Shown here piece by piece: positions 8,575 through 17,075 of a stretch of DNA of 64,000 bases (positions within the stretch are counted from its first letter, which is position 1; each line of letters opens with the position of its first letter). Origin of the DNA: Salegentibacter mishustinae (GTDB taxonomy: Bacteria > Bacteroidota > Bacteroidia > Flavobacteriales > Flavobacteriaceae). The DNA is taken from contig NZ_LLKN01000002.1 of assembly GCF_002900095.1 (NCBI RefSeq), positions 806,001 through 870,000 on the forward strand. The letters are read 5' to 3'. Position numbers and translations under genes: made by a program. The notes beneath the pieces were generated by a model. The model was not told the origin of the DNA, ran no database searches, and saw only the letters and a list, made by a program, of their open reading frames with translations.

Positions 8575-9192
8575 CTATACCTTTAGTCTAAGCATTTCGG
8601 CACGAGACATAAAGGAGTCTTTTAGGCGCTCAATTTTCGGGTTCATCGTAGAGGCAAAAACGAGATATTGACATTTTGTAATATGCTGCGGAATCCTAAT
8701 TAGATCGTTATAATCGCTGTTTTTGGTTAAGAATTCGGCGTCTTCAACCGCAAGGATCTTTAACTGACTTACATTGATGCCGGTGATTTTAAAAAGCTGA
8801 AATAACTTTTTTGGTGTAGCGATCACAATATCTACTCCATCATAAATATCATCTTTTTGTTTATCTATAGCTGGTGCATCGTGGGCGCTATACACACGCA
8901 AGTCCATATATTTTGTGAATTTGTTGAATTCTTCTTCCAGCGCCAGGGCAGCTTCTTTGTCCTGAACAAAAATCAAAGCTCTGGGAGCATCTTCAAAAGC
9001 TGCGCTTTCTAATTTCTGAATTGTGCTAATTACAAGTGCGGTAGTTTTTCCGGAACCTTCAGGAGCAACGATAAAAAGATCTCTTCCGCTTTTAATTTTG
9101 GGTAAAATTTGTTTTTGAAATGGAAGCGGATTTTCAATTTTCAGTCTTTCCAAAGCTTCTTTAAGCGGAATATTCAGTTTTTTAAAGGACAT
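8575..9192 (-). CDS. DEAD/DEAH-like protein with a single RecA domain
   Basis: A 205-residue protein containing only the first RecA-like domain of a DEAD-box helicase. Visible motifs are a Q-motif-like PLPFQKQILP (22-31), Walker A APEGSGKTT (43-51), motif Ib-like ATPKKL (125-130), motif II as VEDA (149-152) instead of DEAD, and motif III-like FAST (179-182). The helicase C-terminal domain with motifs IV-VI is absent. The gene ends cleanly with a normal stop and the next gene starts 22 bases away, so this looks like a short family and not a truncation. It may bind ATP/RNA but is unlikely to unwind alone. Confidence 0.78.
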   Translation of the reverse strand: MSFKKLNIPLKEALERLKIENPLPFQKQILPKIKSGRDLFIVAPEGSGKTTALVISTIQKLESAAFEDAPRALIFVQDKEAALALEEEFNKFTKYMDLRVYSAHDAPAIDKQKDDIYDGVDIVIATPKKLFQLFKITGINVSQLKILAVEDAEFLTKNSDYNDLIRIPQHITKCQYLVFASTMNPKIERLKDSFMSRAEMLRLKV

Positions 9193-9259
9193 AAGATTTG
9201 TTTTAAAGCTACCGACGTTTTAATCTTTCTATATAAATATCAAAAGCTTCTGAAGCTTA

Positions 9260-9267
9260 CAAAGATA
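9260..9267 (-). promoter_or_regulatory. -7 box of the half-helicase gene
   Basis: Read on the minus strand the bases are TATCTTTG, the Bacteroidota -7 consensus, 67 bases upstream of the ATG at 9192. A 15-bp palindrome, AAGCTTCTGAAGCTT (9245-9259), sits directly downstream in the predicted leader. No well-placed -33 TTG was found. Confidence 0.4.
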
Positions 9268-9337
9268 ACTTTCCCTATAATTAAAGCGCTATAAAACATT
9301 ATTGCTTTTAGAAAACTTGTTGGAAAAGGGCAGGATT

Positions 9338-9703
9338 TCAAATCCATTCCTGATTTTCCACGCTAAGTTTATCTTTCACTTCGCCGGTATGTTTGGTACT
9401 TGCAGGCTCAAAAAGTAAAATCCAGGCTTCCTCTTCAGCTACAGGGTTATGCTCAACACCTCTTGGGACAATATACATTTCGCCTTCATTTAAGCGAATA
9501 GTTTTATCTCGAAATTCAATCTTTAGACTTCCTTTAATAACCAGGAACATTTCATCTTCCTCTTTATGATCGTGCCAAACAAATTCCCCTTTTAATTTCG
9601 CGAGTTTTACCTGTTGCCCGTTGAGTTCGCCAATAATTTTAGGCGTCCAGTGCTCATTAAACAACTCGAATTTATCTTTTAAATTTACTTTTTCAGGTTT
9701 CAT
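9338..9703 (-). CDS. Small cupin-domain protein
   Basis: A 121-residue single-domain cupin, probably cytosolic. The first cupin motif is HDHKEEDEMFLVIKG with likely metal ligands H44, H46 and E50. The second is MYIVPRGVEHNPVAEE with H85 as fourth ligand. Proteins of this type are often annotated as mannose-6-phosphate isomerase-like cupins, but no sugar-binding specificity can be read from the sequence. It lies between the half-helicase and the GGCT-like gene, all on the minus strand, with gaps of 145 and 39 bases. Co-transcription with the GGCT-like gene upstream is plausible. Confidence 0.8.
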   Translation of the reverse strand: MKPEKVNLKDKFELFNEHWTPKIIGELNGQQVKLAKLKGEFVWHDHKEEDEMFLVIKGSLKIEFRDKTIRLNEGEMYIVPRGVEHNPVAEEEAWILLFEPASTKHTGEVKDKLSVENQEWI

Positions 9704-9742
9704 AAGTTTAGGGTTAACTAATTAAAAATAGGAAAATTACGT

Positions 9743-10378
9743 TCAGTTTTTAATAAGCTGTGGTAATTTAGCTTCAATGGGGAAACCTTTAATTCCTTCT
9801 TTGGTCTTTAAATAAGTTTCAATTTCGGCCTCACTCATTTGGTAGGTTTCTTTAAGGCCGTCAATAATTATTTTTAGGTAAAATTCGTGTGGGGAATTTA
9901 TTTCCTCTTTTAAATAATCTTCATTAGTAAAAGTGAAGATTGGGCAATTTTCATCTTCACCCAGATAAATGATCTTCCCGTACCAGGAATTATTTTTCAT
10001 ATCCAGGCTACGATTTTTAATTACGTGTTGGAGATCTATATCAAAATCGCCTTCAAATTTTATTTCCTGTTGTACCAAATCAACAAATTGCTGCTGGGTG
10101 ATGAGGTACATTCTACCCAGGGTTTTTATATTTTTATCAAAGTCAGATTTTATAAATCCGGCGCCACCGCCACTCCAGGTTTTTGAAGATTTAGCGAAAT
10201 AAAGTTCACCATTAATAGTGATTCCTTTAGATTTTTCAGGTAGGGTTTTATTGCTGCAACCGGGATAAACGCGTTTTGCATTTGCAGGGCGGCCACCGCC
10301 AATATAGCAACTAAAACGCTCTTTCAATAAATTGGAACCATAACAGGCATACCAAACTTTGGGTTCTTCTTGTGGCAT
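9743..10378 (-). CDS. Gamma-glutamylcyclotransferase-like protein
   Basis: A 211-residue cytosolic protein. Near the N-terminus is WYACYGSNLLKERF, where YGSNL (13-17) is the substrate-loop signature of the gamma-glutamylcyclotransferase/AIG2 fold. Later sequence such as GRMYLITQQQFVDLVQQE fits the barrel. The family converts gamma-glutamyl amino acids to 5-oxoproline, but this is a longer, divergent bacterial branch, so the actual substrate is uncertain. The middle part (110-160) has no clear catalytic Glu assignment from sequence alone. It is followed 39 bases later by the cupin gene on the same strand. Confidence 0.68.
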   Translation of the reverse strand: MPQEEPKVWYACYGSNLLKERFSCYIGGGRPANAKRVYPGCSNKTLPEKSKGITINGELYFAKSSKTWSGGGAGFIKSDFDKNIKTLGRMYLITQQQFVDLVQQEIKFEGDFDIDLQHVIKNRSLDMKNNSWYGKIIYLGEDENCPIFTFTNEDYLKEEINSPHEFYLKIIIDGLKETYQMSEAEIETYLKTKEGIKGFPIEAKLPQLIKN

Positions 10379-10464
10379 CTTTTTTCTACAAGAAAAGCTT
10401 TCTTATAGAGAATAGCAACTTCGCCTTAAAAGGAATTTTTTCCTAATGAAATGAGCGTAGTATG

Positions 10465-10620
10465 CTAAAGAATTTTATATTTAATTCCTATTTGCATTAA
10501 AATGCTTAGATCTTCCCCGGCAATTTGCCATTTATCATTTTCTCTTAATGAGCCAACAGGATCAGTCCAAAATAAATTAGGTTCTAATTGAAGGGCTAAA
10601 TTGTTATTTAGCTTAGAACT
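10465..10620 (-). pseudogene. 3' remnant of an outer-membrane beta-barrel gene
   Basis: On the minus strand an open stretch of 51 codons ends with TAG at 10465-10467 and is bounded upstream by an in-frame TGA at 10621-10623. It has no start codon of its own. The translation reads NNLALQLEPNLFWTDPVG and ends IGIKYKIL, the alternating pattern and aromatic/hydrophobic C-terminus of a transmembrane barrel strand. The 5' part of the gene is missing because the acetyltransferase gene ends at 10629. I infer a decayed porin or transporter gene; the exact family is unknown. Confidence 0.45.
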
Positions 10621-10628
10621 TCAGAATT

Positions 10629-11192
10629 CTATTGATTATTATCTAATGTTTTAATGATTTTGGCCGGATTTCCACCCACAAGTACGTTTGGTGGAACATC
10701 TTTTACTACCACCGCTCCGGCGGCAATTACACTTCCATCGCCAATATTAACTCCCGGACAAATGGTTGCACCGCCGCCTATCCACACGCTATTGCCAATA
10801 GTAACCGGTTTGCCATATTCTAAAAGCGAATCTCGAGTTTTGGCATCTAAGGGATGCGTTGCGGTATAAATGTGTACGTTGGGCGCTAAAAATACATTGT
10901 TTCCAATGTTTACTTCTACAACATCTAAAATGCAGCAATTAAAATTCATAAAAACCTGGTCGCCCATTTTTATGTTATATCCATAATCACAATAAAATGG
11001 AGGCTCTATCCATAGATCTTTACCTGCTTTTCCAAATAAGGAGTAGAAGAGCTTTATTCTTTCATCTGCTTTTTCTTCCCCTAACCTATTTGCTTTTTGA
11101 AATATGAGTCTTGCATTATACCTATCTTTTGCAATTTCTTTATCTGATGCCAGGTATAATTGGCCTGAAAGCATTTTTTCTTTTTCGGTCAT
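10629..11192 (-). CDS. Maltose/galactoside O-acetyltransferase-like protein
   Basis: A 187-residue hexapeptide-repeat acetyltransferase of the LacA/Maa group, transferring acetyl from acetyl-CoA to a sugar hydroxyl. The N-terminal Mac domain reads [15 protein letters not shown] (3-17). A left-handed beta-helix follows with repeated GNNVFLAP and [12 protein letters not shown] turns. The catalytic histidine is H113 in IYTATHPLD. The C-terminus [14 protein letters not shown] is the usual CoA-binding end. It is divergent from ssb across a 184-base region holding a phased repeat array. The sugar acceptor is not predictable. Confidence 0.88.
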   Translation of the reverse strand: MTEKEKMLSGQLYLASDKEIAKDRYNARLIFQKANRLGEEKADERIKLFYSLFGKAGKDLWIEPPFYCDYGYNIKMGDQVFMNFNCCILDVVEVNIGNNVFLAPNVHIYTATHPLDAKTRDSLLEYGKPVTIGNSVWIGGGATICPGVNIGDGSVIAAGAVVVKDVPPNVLVGGNPAKIIKTLDNNQ

Positions 11193-11253
11193 GGTAAGTC
11201 TTAATTATGAAATTTAATATTACAAAAAATTTCCGATTGCTTAATTCATTTCC

Positions 11254-11288
11254 AAACGTTTACAAACGTCTTTAAACGTAAACAAATG
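11254..11288. repeat. Helically phased AAACGT array upstream of ssb
   Basis: AAACGT occurs at 11254-11259, 11264-11269 and 11274-11279 with exact 10-base spacing, and a fourth degenerate unit AAATG is at 11284-11288. The block also contains inverted GTTTAC/GTAAAC. It lies 33-67 bases upstream of the -7 box at 11321, in the maa-like/ssb divergent region. It is a candidate operator for a regulator bound on one face of the helix. Confidence 0.5.
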
Positions 11289-11320
11289 ATTCCCAGACGA
11301 TTACTACTAAAAGACTGTGT

Positions 11321-11328
11321 TATATTTG
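11321..11328 (+). promoter_or_regulatory. -7 box of ssb
   Basis: TATATTTG fits the TAnnTTTG consensus and gives a leader of about 45 bases before the ATG at 11377. No well-placed TTG -33 box is present, which would fit a promoter that depends on an activator at the phased repeats. Confidence 0.45.
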
Positions 11329-11376
11329 TCCTGTTGAAATGAACTAACGATTTTCAGCTTTTTAAATTAATACGTT

Positions 11377-11709
11377 ATGAGCACTATTAGAAACAAAGTA
11401 CAGTTGATCGGGAATGTTGGGAGAGAGCCTGAAATCGTAAACCTGGAATCTGGAAAGAAACTGGCCAAATTCTCGGTAGCTACCAATGAGAGTTACAAAA
11501 ACGGAAATGGCGAACGCATAACCGATACGCAATGGCATAACATTGTAGCCTGGGGGAAAACCGCAGAGCTGGTTGAAAAATATGTAAATAAAGGCAAGGA
11601 AGTTGGAGTAGAGGGAAAACTCACCAACCGAAGCTGGGATGATAAAGACGGGAACAAGCGCTATATAACCGAAGTAGTTTGTAATGAATTGCTTTTAATG
11701 GGAAAATAA
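11377..11709 (+). CDS. ssb: Short single-stranded DNA-binding protein
   Basis: A 110-residue OB-fold SSB. It begins MSTIRNKVQLIGNVGREPEI and contains KFSVATNESYKN and the ITDTQWHNIVAWGKTAELVEKYVNKGKEVGVEGKL core typical of bacterial SSB. It ends at NELLLMGK directly after the last OB strand, so the linker and the acidic DDDIPF-like tail that recruits partners are missing. Flavobacteria usually carry a longer canonical ssb too, so this is probably a paralogue used in a special setting; that is an inference. It is monocistronic, with a strong terminator downstream and phased repeats upstream. Confidence 0.9.
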   Translation: MSTIRNKVQLIGNVGREPEIVNLESGKKLAKFSVATNESYKNGNGERITDTQWHNIVAWGKTAELVEKYVNKGKEVGVEGKLTNRSWDDKDGNKRYITEVVCNELLLMGK

Positions 11710-11766
11710 TCTGGTTTGGGCATTATTTCTCAGAATTATAAAAGAGTACAAATGCTAAGGTGGAGC

Positions 11767-11807
11767 AAAAGTGGTTATTTTCTTTAAAAAAGATAATAAC
11801 CACTTTT
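11767..11807 (+). terminator. ssb terminator
   Basis: AAAAGTGGTTATT (11767-11779) pairs perfectly with AATAACCACTTTT (11795-11807) and is followed by ATTTT. It is a strong intrinsic hairpin downstream of ssb and could also work for the convergent GH9 pseudogene. Confidence 0.75.
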
Positions 11808-11860
11808 ATTTTGTACCATCCAATAGCAAAACTAAAAGTGTAAAAACTTATTAGAGTTAA

Positions 11861-13638
11861 CTATTTTGACCGCTGTATTGCCTCTATAGCATTGGCAAGA
11901 TATACAAAAGGAGCATTCCAGTTAATTGCTATTTCATTACTGGCATAACTACAACGGTTATCAATATATGAAGTTGCAGGGTGGTTATGCGCAGTTGTGT
12001 ATTTCTCTGCACATTCATTTTTGTCTTGTTGCCCGGGGTTTGGGCCACCGGCTAAAAGTCCGGGTACCGGATCTTCATTATCGTCAGCCTCAGAAGGTCT
12101 GTGATGCGGATCTCTTGTAGATTTCTCGCCAAAACCGGTTAAAAAGGAAAAGCCTTGGCATTTCTTCCCAGCAGGTAATCCAAATTGCTATTTGCAGCAT
12201 CAAGATATTTCCTGTCGCCTGTTATTTCGTATACATTCAAAAGTAGTATTCCCTAGTTTGCTGCGGTGGAGTTACTTCCCCAAACAAAATCTGATTCATT
12301 TATTCCCATTGGAATCGCATAAGCAGAACTTTTTGATGAAGCTCCCAGATTATCGGCCATTTGAGTAAGTTGCTCAATTATAGCATTAATATTTACAAGC
12401 TCACTATCCTTATACCTTTTCCTGTGCCTGGCAAGAGAGTAGAGGGCAAGCGTATTTACATTTGGCCAGGCGGGAATTCCAAAGTCTTGTGCTAAAGGGG
12501 TTTCCAGGCCAGCTTCCTGGTAATAATCTTTCTTCCCTGTGGTTATGAAAAGTTCTGTGGCAGCCCATTGAAATTCATCTTTAAAATTGCGATCTCCATA
12601 GGCTCCGGTGTTTATTTCAGGATCTTTTAATTTTTCCTGGTGGTAAATTACATTGGGGTTTTCTTTCGCCCAGCGATAAGCTTTTTCGCTCATAACCAAA
12701 AGCGAATCTGCTAATCCTGGTAATTCATCTTTATAATCTTCGAAAATTCTTGTTGCCTGTGCAGTTACTGCAGCAAAATCTAAAGTAGCTGCTGTACTTT
12801 TTTGTACTACCCATCGCTGAAATGTAGCATCTTTTGGCGCAACTGCACCATGAAAATTCGCGCTGGTAAGCTTGTGATAAACACCTCCGTCTTTATCCTG
12901 CATTGTCATCATCCATCTTAGGTTGTACAATGTTTCATCAAGAAAATCTGGAATATTGTTGTCGCTTTCTGGAATATTTAAATTAAGTGTGTCCAGATAT
13001 TCCGGGAAATCTTCATAAAGCGAAAATAAAGTCCCCATAGTAATTCCGCTGTTTACAATATATTTTCCATAATCTCCTGCGTCATACCATCCTCCGGGGC
13101 GTGAAATAGTAGATCCAACCGGTCTATTCGCTGAAGCGGCAGAATTATGAACTTTTACCAAATCGTGTGGATGGCCGGCTTCTCTTGCCCATTTTCCAGC
13201 ATATTCTTCGGGTAAACTTGTGGAAGCTCGCTGAAAATAGAAAGCTTTTATACTTGCCTTTGCTGGCTCAAAATGTACATTTTTGTCTATATAAAAAGGA
13301 TGGCTGGTACCAATTCCCGGAACTTGTAATACATACTCTCCTGAGATTTCTACGGAAGAAAAATCCGCTTGTTTTACCGTTTCTTTGCTATGCGGCCATT
13401 CTTTCGCATCGCTAAGTTTTCCTGAAAATACTTTATTCTTTTCATCTACTGTAAGAATTGAAAAATTGGTAGCTTCTGAAGTTACAACAATCGCTATTTT
13501 TTGGCCTGTAGGATAGAATCCAACCTGGTTGATCCTGATTTTATCTGAACCTGAACTTTCTTGATTTAATTGGGCAAATGCTGAAATATTCAGAAGAAAA
13601 CATAAAAAAGGAACCAGGAATATTGTTGCAAGCCTCAT
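11861..13638 (-). pseudogene. Glycoside hydrolase family 9 (endoglucanase-like), disrupted
   Basis: The intact 5' part encodes 461 residues: a signal peptide (about 1-22), an Ig-like CelD_N domain (about 32-120) and most of the GH9 (alpha/alpha)6 domain with the catalytic WYDAGDYGKY (D186, D189). It stops at a TAG (12253-12255) after GSNSTAAN. The same frame then continues with GILLLNVYEITGDRKYLDAA, and after a one-base shift near 12152-12158 the rest of GH9 is readable: TGFGEKSTRDPHHRPSEAD, then NHPATSYIDNR, then SNEIAINWNAPFVYLANAI, ending TAG at 11861. The catalytic acid Glu is in the lost part. Two independent lesions indicate a recent pseudogene of about 592 codons. No polysaccharide-utilisation neighbours are present. 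Confidence 0.85.
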
Positions 13639-13798
13639 AACTTAGGTTTAAAATTGATATAATTATATTGAATTAGCCGACACTAAAGTTAATGCTCCTA
13701 AAGCATTTTTCCACGTCTGTTCTAAATTTCTATTGAAATTGAAAAATTTCCTGGTAATCAAGAGGCGGAAAGTGAATTTTTTAAAAGGGAAAACTTTG

Positions 13799-14701
13799 CT
13801 AAAAGTAAATTTCCTTAGCCAATCGGTAAGTATTAGCATGGGCTTCAATAATCACCTTAATTTCTTTGGAATAGCCACCACCCATACTGCATTGAACCGG
13901 AATGTTTAAATCGTAACAGGTTTGCAACACAAACCTATCTCTTTCTTTACAGCCATTTACCGTGCAGGAGAGTCGGCCAAGTTTATCAGTCTCTAAAATA
14001 TCAACACCGCTTAAGTAAAAGATAAAATCTGGTTTTTGTTTTTCTATTAAATCAGGTAATGTCTGTTTTAGTAGTTTTAGATATTCAATATCACCACTGC
14101 CGTCGGGGACTTCAATATCGAGATCTGACTTTTCTTTTTTGAACGGATAATTACCTTTTCCGTGCATAGAAAAAGTAAATACCGATGCATCATGCTGAAA
14201 GATCTCTGCTGTTCCATTTCCCTGGTGAACATCCAGGTCTACAATAAGAATTTTTTCAGCTAAATTTTTATGCTGAAGATATCTTGCAGTAATTGCCTGG
14301 TCGTTAAGTAAGCAAAATGCTTCGGCCCGGTTAGAATAAGCGTGATGAGTACCTCCAGCAATATTAAAAGCAATTCCATGTTCCAGGGAATAATGCACGG
14401 CTTTCATCGTACCATCGGCGATGATCATTTCGCGTTTCACTAAAGCTTCAGAAAGTGGAAAACCACTTTTTCTAATTTCCCTGGTGCTTAGTTTTAAATC
14501 ACGTAAGCGTTCAAAATAATCAGCATCGTGAGCTTTTAGAATATATTTGTCGGTTGGAAATTCCGGCTCAAAAAAATTTTCTTCGCTACAGGTTCCTTCA
14601 TGAAGTAATTGCCTGGGCAGCAATTCATATTTTTCCATCGGGAAACGGTGACCTTCGGGTAAAGGATGTTTATAGATGGGATGGTAGGCGATTTTGAGCA
14701 T
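13799..14701 (-). CDS. Histone deacetylase family protein
   Basis: A 300-residue zinc-dependent deacetylase of the arginase/HDAC fold (AcuC/HdaH-like bacterial branch), probably acting on acetylated lysine or polyamines in the cytosol. Conserved features are GGTHHAY (H119-H120), the zinc ligands in DLDVHQGNGTAE (D157, H159), and a third Asp in YLSGVDILETDKLG (D234). The ATG at 14701 is chosen over an upstream TTG at 14707 in the same frame because MLKIAYHPIY is the natural N-terminus of the family. It follows metG on the same strand after a 151-base gap containing a palindromic repeat, so it is probably transcribed separately. Confidence 0.9.
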   Translation of the reverse strand: MLKIAYHPIYKHPLPEGHRFPMEKYELLPRQLLHEGTCSEENFFEPEFPTDKYILKAHDADYFERLRDLKLSTREIRKSGFPLSEALVKREMIIADGTMKAVHYSLEHGIAFNIAGGTHHAYSNRAEAFCLLNDQAITARYLQHKNLAEKILIVDLDVHQGNGTAEIFQHDASVFTFSMHGKGNYPFKKEKSDLDIEVPDGSGDIEYLKLLKQTLPDLIEKQKPDFIFYLSGVDILETDKLGRLSCTVNGCKERDRFVLQTCYDLNIPVQCSMGGGYSKEIKVIIEAHANTYRLAKEIYF

Positions 14702-14739
14702 TTGCAAGGTAATTGGCTATTCAATAAGCAAATTATAAA

Positions 14740-14816
14740 CGTCATTACGAACGCAGTGAAGTAATCTGCCCGTTGAGAGTCGGCAATTTTAGATTGCTTC
14801 GTTCCTCGCAATGACG
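14740..14816. repeat. Imperfect palindromic element (CGTCATTxCGA type)
   Basis: CGTCATTACGA on the left is mirrored by TCGCAATGACG on the right, and inner arms GAAGTAATCT/AGATTGCTTC continue the pairing. The whole 77-bp unit folds on itself. The arms resemble the CGTCATTGCGAGGAACGAAGCAATCT repeats dispersed in many bacterial genomes. It separates metG from the deacetylase gene. Confidence 0.6.
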
Positions 14817-14852
14817 CTTATTGGCAATTTTTCAGATGCATTTTTAATAAAC

Positions 14853-16940
14853 TTAATTAATAGTTGTCCCCGGTTCTACACCATCTTCATCCGGATTTAC
14901 GAATACTAGTTTTCCGGCTGAATTCTCGGTCATTAAGATCATTCCCTGGCTTTCTACGCCGCGCAGTTTTCTTGGCGCTAAGTTGGCTAAAACCGTAACT
15001 TTTTTACCAATAATTTCTTCTGCTTTATAATGTTCTGCAATTCCTGAAACTACCGTTCTTTGATCCAGCCCGGTGTCTACTTTTATCACCATTAATTTCT
15101 TGGTTTTTGGCAATTTATGGGCTTCAATAATAGTTCCCACACGCAAATCCATTTTGGTGAAATCTTCAAAAGTAGCAGTTTCTTTTTGAGGTTCTACCTT
15201 ATTGTTTTCGGCTGCATTAGCAGTTTTTGTGGCTTCCAGTTTGTCTAATTGTTGCTGCATTTGGGCATCTTCTATTTTGCTGAAAAGCAATTCTGCTTTT
15301 CCAATTTGGTGCCCCGCGGGGAGTAATGAATCTCTGGTAGCGATCTTATCCCATTGTGAATATTCCTTGCCGGAAAGCTGACTTTCAGCATCGGTGAAAT
15401 TCAGCATTTTTTGAAGTTTTGTTGAAGAAAATGGTAAAAATGGTTCGCTTAAAGTAGCTAATGCTGATGCGATTTGTAAAGCAACATACATCACTGTTTT
15501 TACACGTTCTTCATCGGTTTTAATAAGTTTCCAGGGTTCTTCATCGGCTAAATATTTGTTTCCTAGTCTGGCTAAATTCATTAATTCGCCTTGAGCTTCC
15601 CGGAAACGGTATTTTTCAATAGAACTCGCAATAACCGCCGGATAAGCTTTTAGCTCTGTTACAGTTTGCTCATCAACTTCAGAATAATCATTTGGTTTTG
15701 GAACAATTCCGGAGTAATATTTATTGGTAAGGACAACGACCCGATTTATAAAGTTGCCGAAAATAGCTACCAACTCATTATTATTCCTGGCCTGGAAATC
15801 TTTCCAGGTAAAATCGTTGTCCTTGGCTTCAGGAGCGTTTGCAGTTAAAACATAGCGTAAAACATCCTGCTGGTTTGGAAAATCTTCCAGGTACTCGTGC
15901 AACCAAACCGCCCAGTTTTTGGAGGTAGATAATTTTTTTCCTTCCAGGTTAAGAAATTCGTTTGCAGGAACATTTTCAGGTAAAATATATTCGCCGTGTG
16001 CTTTTAGCATTACCGGGAAAATAATACAGTGAAATACAATATTGTCTTTTCCTATAAAGTGCACCAATTTAGTTTTCTCGTCTTTCCAATAAGGTTCCCA
16101 GTCTTTGCCTTCGCGCTCGGCCCATTCTTTGGTAGAAGATATGTAGCCAATAGGCGCATCAAACCAAACGTAAAGTACTTTACCGTCGCCACCTTCAACA
16201 GGCACAGGAATTCCCCAATCCAGATCGCGGGTTACGGCTCTTGCGCGCAAACCATCATTTAACCAGGATTTCACTTGCCCGTGAACATTGCTTTTCCAGT
16301 CGTGGGCGTGGCCTTTTACGATCCATTCGTCCAGCCATTCCTGGTATTGATCTAAAGGTAAAAACCAGTGGCGAGTTTCTTTTAAAGTTGGAACTTCCCC
16401 GGTAATAGCCGATTTTGGATTTATAAGATCTGTGGCGTTTAAAGAAGTTCCGCAGCTTTCACACTGGTCACCATAGGCTTCCTCGTTTCCACATTTTGGG
16501 CAGTTTCCCGTTACAAACCTATCGGCCAGGAATTGCCCTGCTTTTTCGTCGTAAAGTTGTTGCGTTGTCTCTTCAATGAATTTCCCATCTTCATACATCT
16601 TTTTGAAAAACGCTGAAGCAGTATCGTGATGTACTTTGGCTGAAGTCCTGGAATAATTATCGAAAGAAACCCCAAAATCTTCGAAAGATTTTCTGATAAT
16701 TCCATCATATTTATCTACGATATCCTGCGGGGTAACACCTTCTTTCTTTGCTTTTATGGTAATAGGTACTCCGTGCTCATCACTTCCGCAAACAAAAGCC
16801 ACGTCATTGCCCTGCATTCGTAAATAGCGGGCATAAATATCGGCTGGAACATAAACACCTGCAAGATGCCCAATATGTATGGGGCCGTTGGTGTATGGTA
16901 ATGCTGCGGTAATCGTGTATCGCTGTGGAGTATTGCTCAT
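14853..16940 (-). CDS. metG: Methionine-tRNA ligase
   Basis: A class I aminoacyl-tRNA synthetase, 695 residues, charging tRNA-Met in the cytosol. HIGH is at 22-25 ([11 protein letters not shown]). A four-Cys zinc knuckle ([18 protein letters not shown]) is near 147-164, and the KMSKS loop appears as KLSTSKN near 345. A Gln-rich linker leads to a C-terminal EMAP-II-like tRNA-binding domain ([18 protein letters not shown], last ~110 residues), so this is the long dimeric form. A -7 box lies 24 bases upstream of the start. It is transcribed alone. Confidence is very high. Confidence 0.98.
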   Translation of the reverse strand: MSNTPQRYTITAALPYTNGPIHIGHLAGVYVPADIYARYLRMQGNDVAFVCGSDEHGVPITIKAKKEGVTPQDIVDKYDGIIRKSFEDFGVSFDNYSRTSAKVHHDTASAFFKKMYEDGKFIEETTQQLYDEKAGQFLADRFVTGNCPKCGNEEAYGDQCESCGTSLNATDLINPKSAITGEVPTLKETRHWFLPLDQYQEWLDEWIVKGHAHDWKSNVHGQVKSWLNDGLRARAVTRDLDWGIPVPVEGGDGKVLYVWFDAPIGYISSTKEWAEREGKDWEPYWKDEKTKLVHFIGKDNIVFHCIIFPVMLKAHGEYILPENVPANEFLNLEGKKLSTSKNWAVWLHEYLEDFPNQQDVLRYVLTANAPEAKDNDFTWKDFQARNNNELVAIFGNFINRVVVLTNKYYSGIVPKPNDYSEVDEQTVTELKAYPAVIASSIEKYRFREAQGELMNLARLGNKYLADEEPWKLIKTDEERVKTVMYVALQIASALATLSEPFLPFSSTKLQKMLNFTDAESQLSGKEYSQWDKIATRDSLLPAGHQIGKAELLFSKIEDAQMQQQLDKLEATKTANAAENNKVEPQKETATFEDFTKMDLRVGTIIEAHKLPKTKKLMVIKVDTGLDQRTVVSGIAEHYKAEEIIGKKVTVLANLAPRKLRGVESQGMILMTENSAGKLVFVNPDEDGVEPGTTIN

Positions 16941-16964
16941 TTATCTTAAAATTTATTGAAGCCG

Positions 16965-16972
16965 CAAAGGTA
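16965..16972 (-). promoter_or_regulatory. -7 box of metG
   Basis: The minus strand reads TACCTTTG, matching TAnnTTTG, 24 bases before the ATG at 16940. No TTG at the ideal -33 distance was found. Confidence 0.4.
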
Positions 16973-17075
16973 AGCAACTCCTTAAAAATACGCGTTAAAT
17001 TCTTGTAAAACACAGGGAGACTAAGGTAAATGTTCCTCATTTTAGCCTAGAAATCTATTTCTAATATTTAACCAA

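Noticed and set aside
11254-11288. Replication iterons
   Set aside because: The units are only 6 bases at 10-base spacing, no rep or dnaA gene is near, and they lie directly before a promoter, so an operator is more likely.
11926-12120. 64-codon plus-strand frame next to the ssb terminator
   Set aside because: It is antisense to the 3' part of the GH9 pseudogene, which explains its existence.
12253-12255. TAG in the GH9 gene as programmed read-through or recoded codon
   Set aside because: Read-through would still stop about 32 codons later, because a frameshift separates the rest of the domain. Two lesions fit a pseudogene better.
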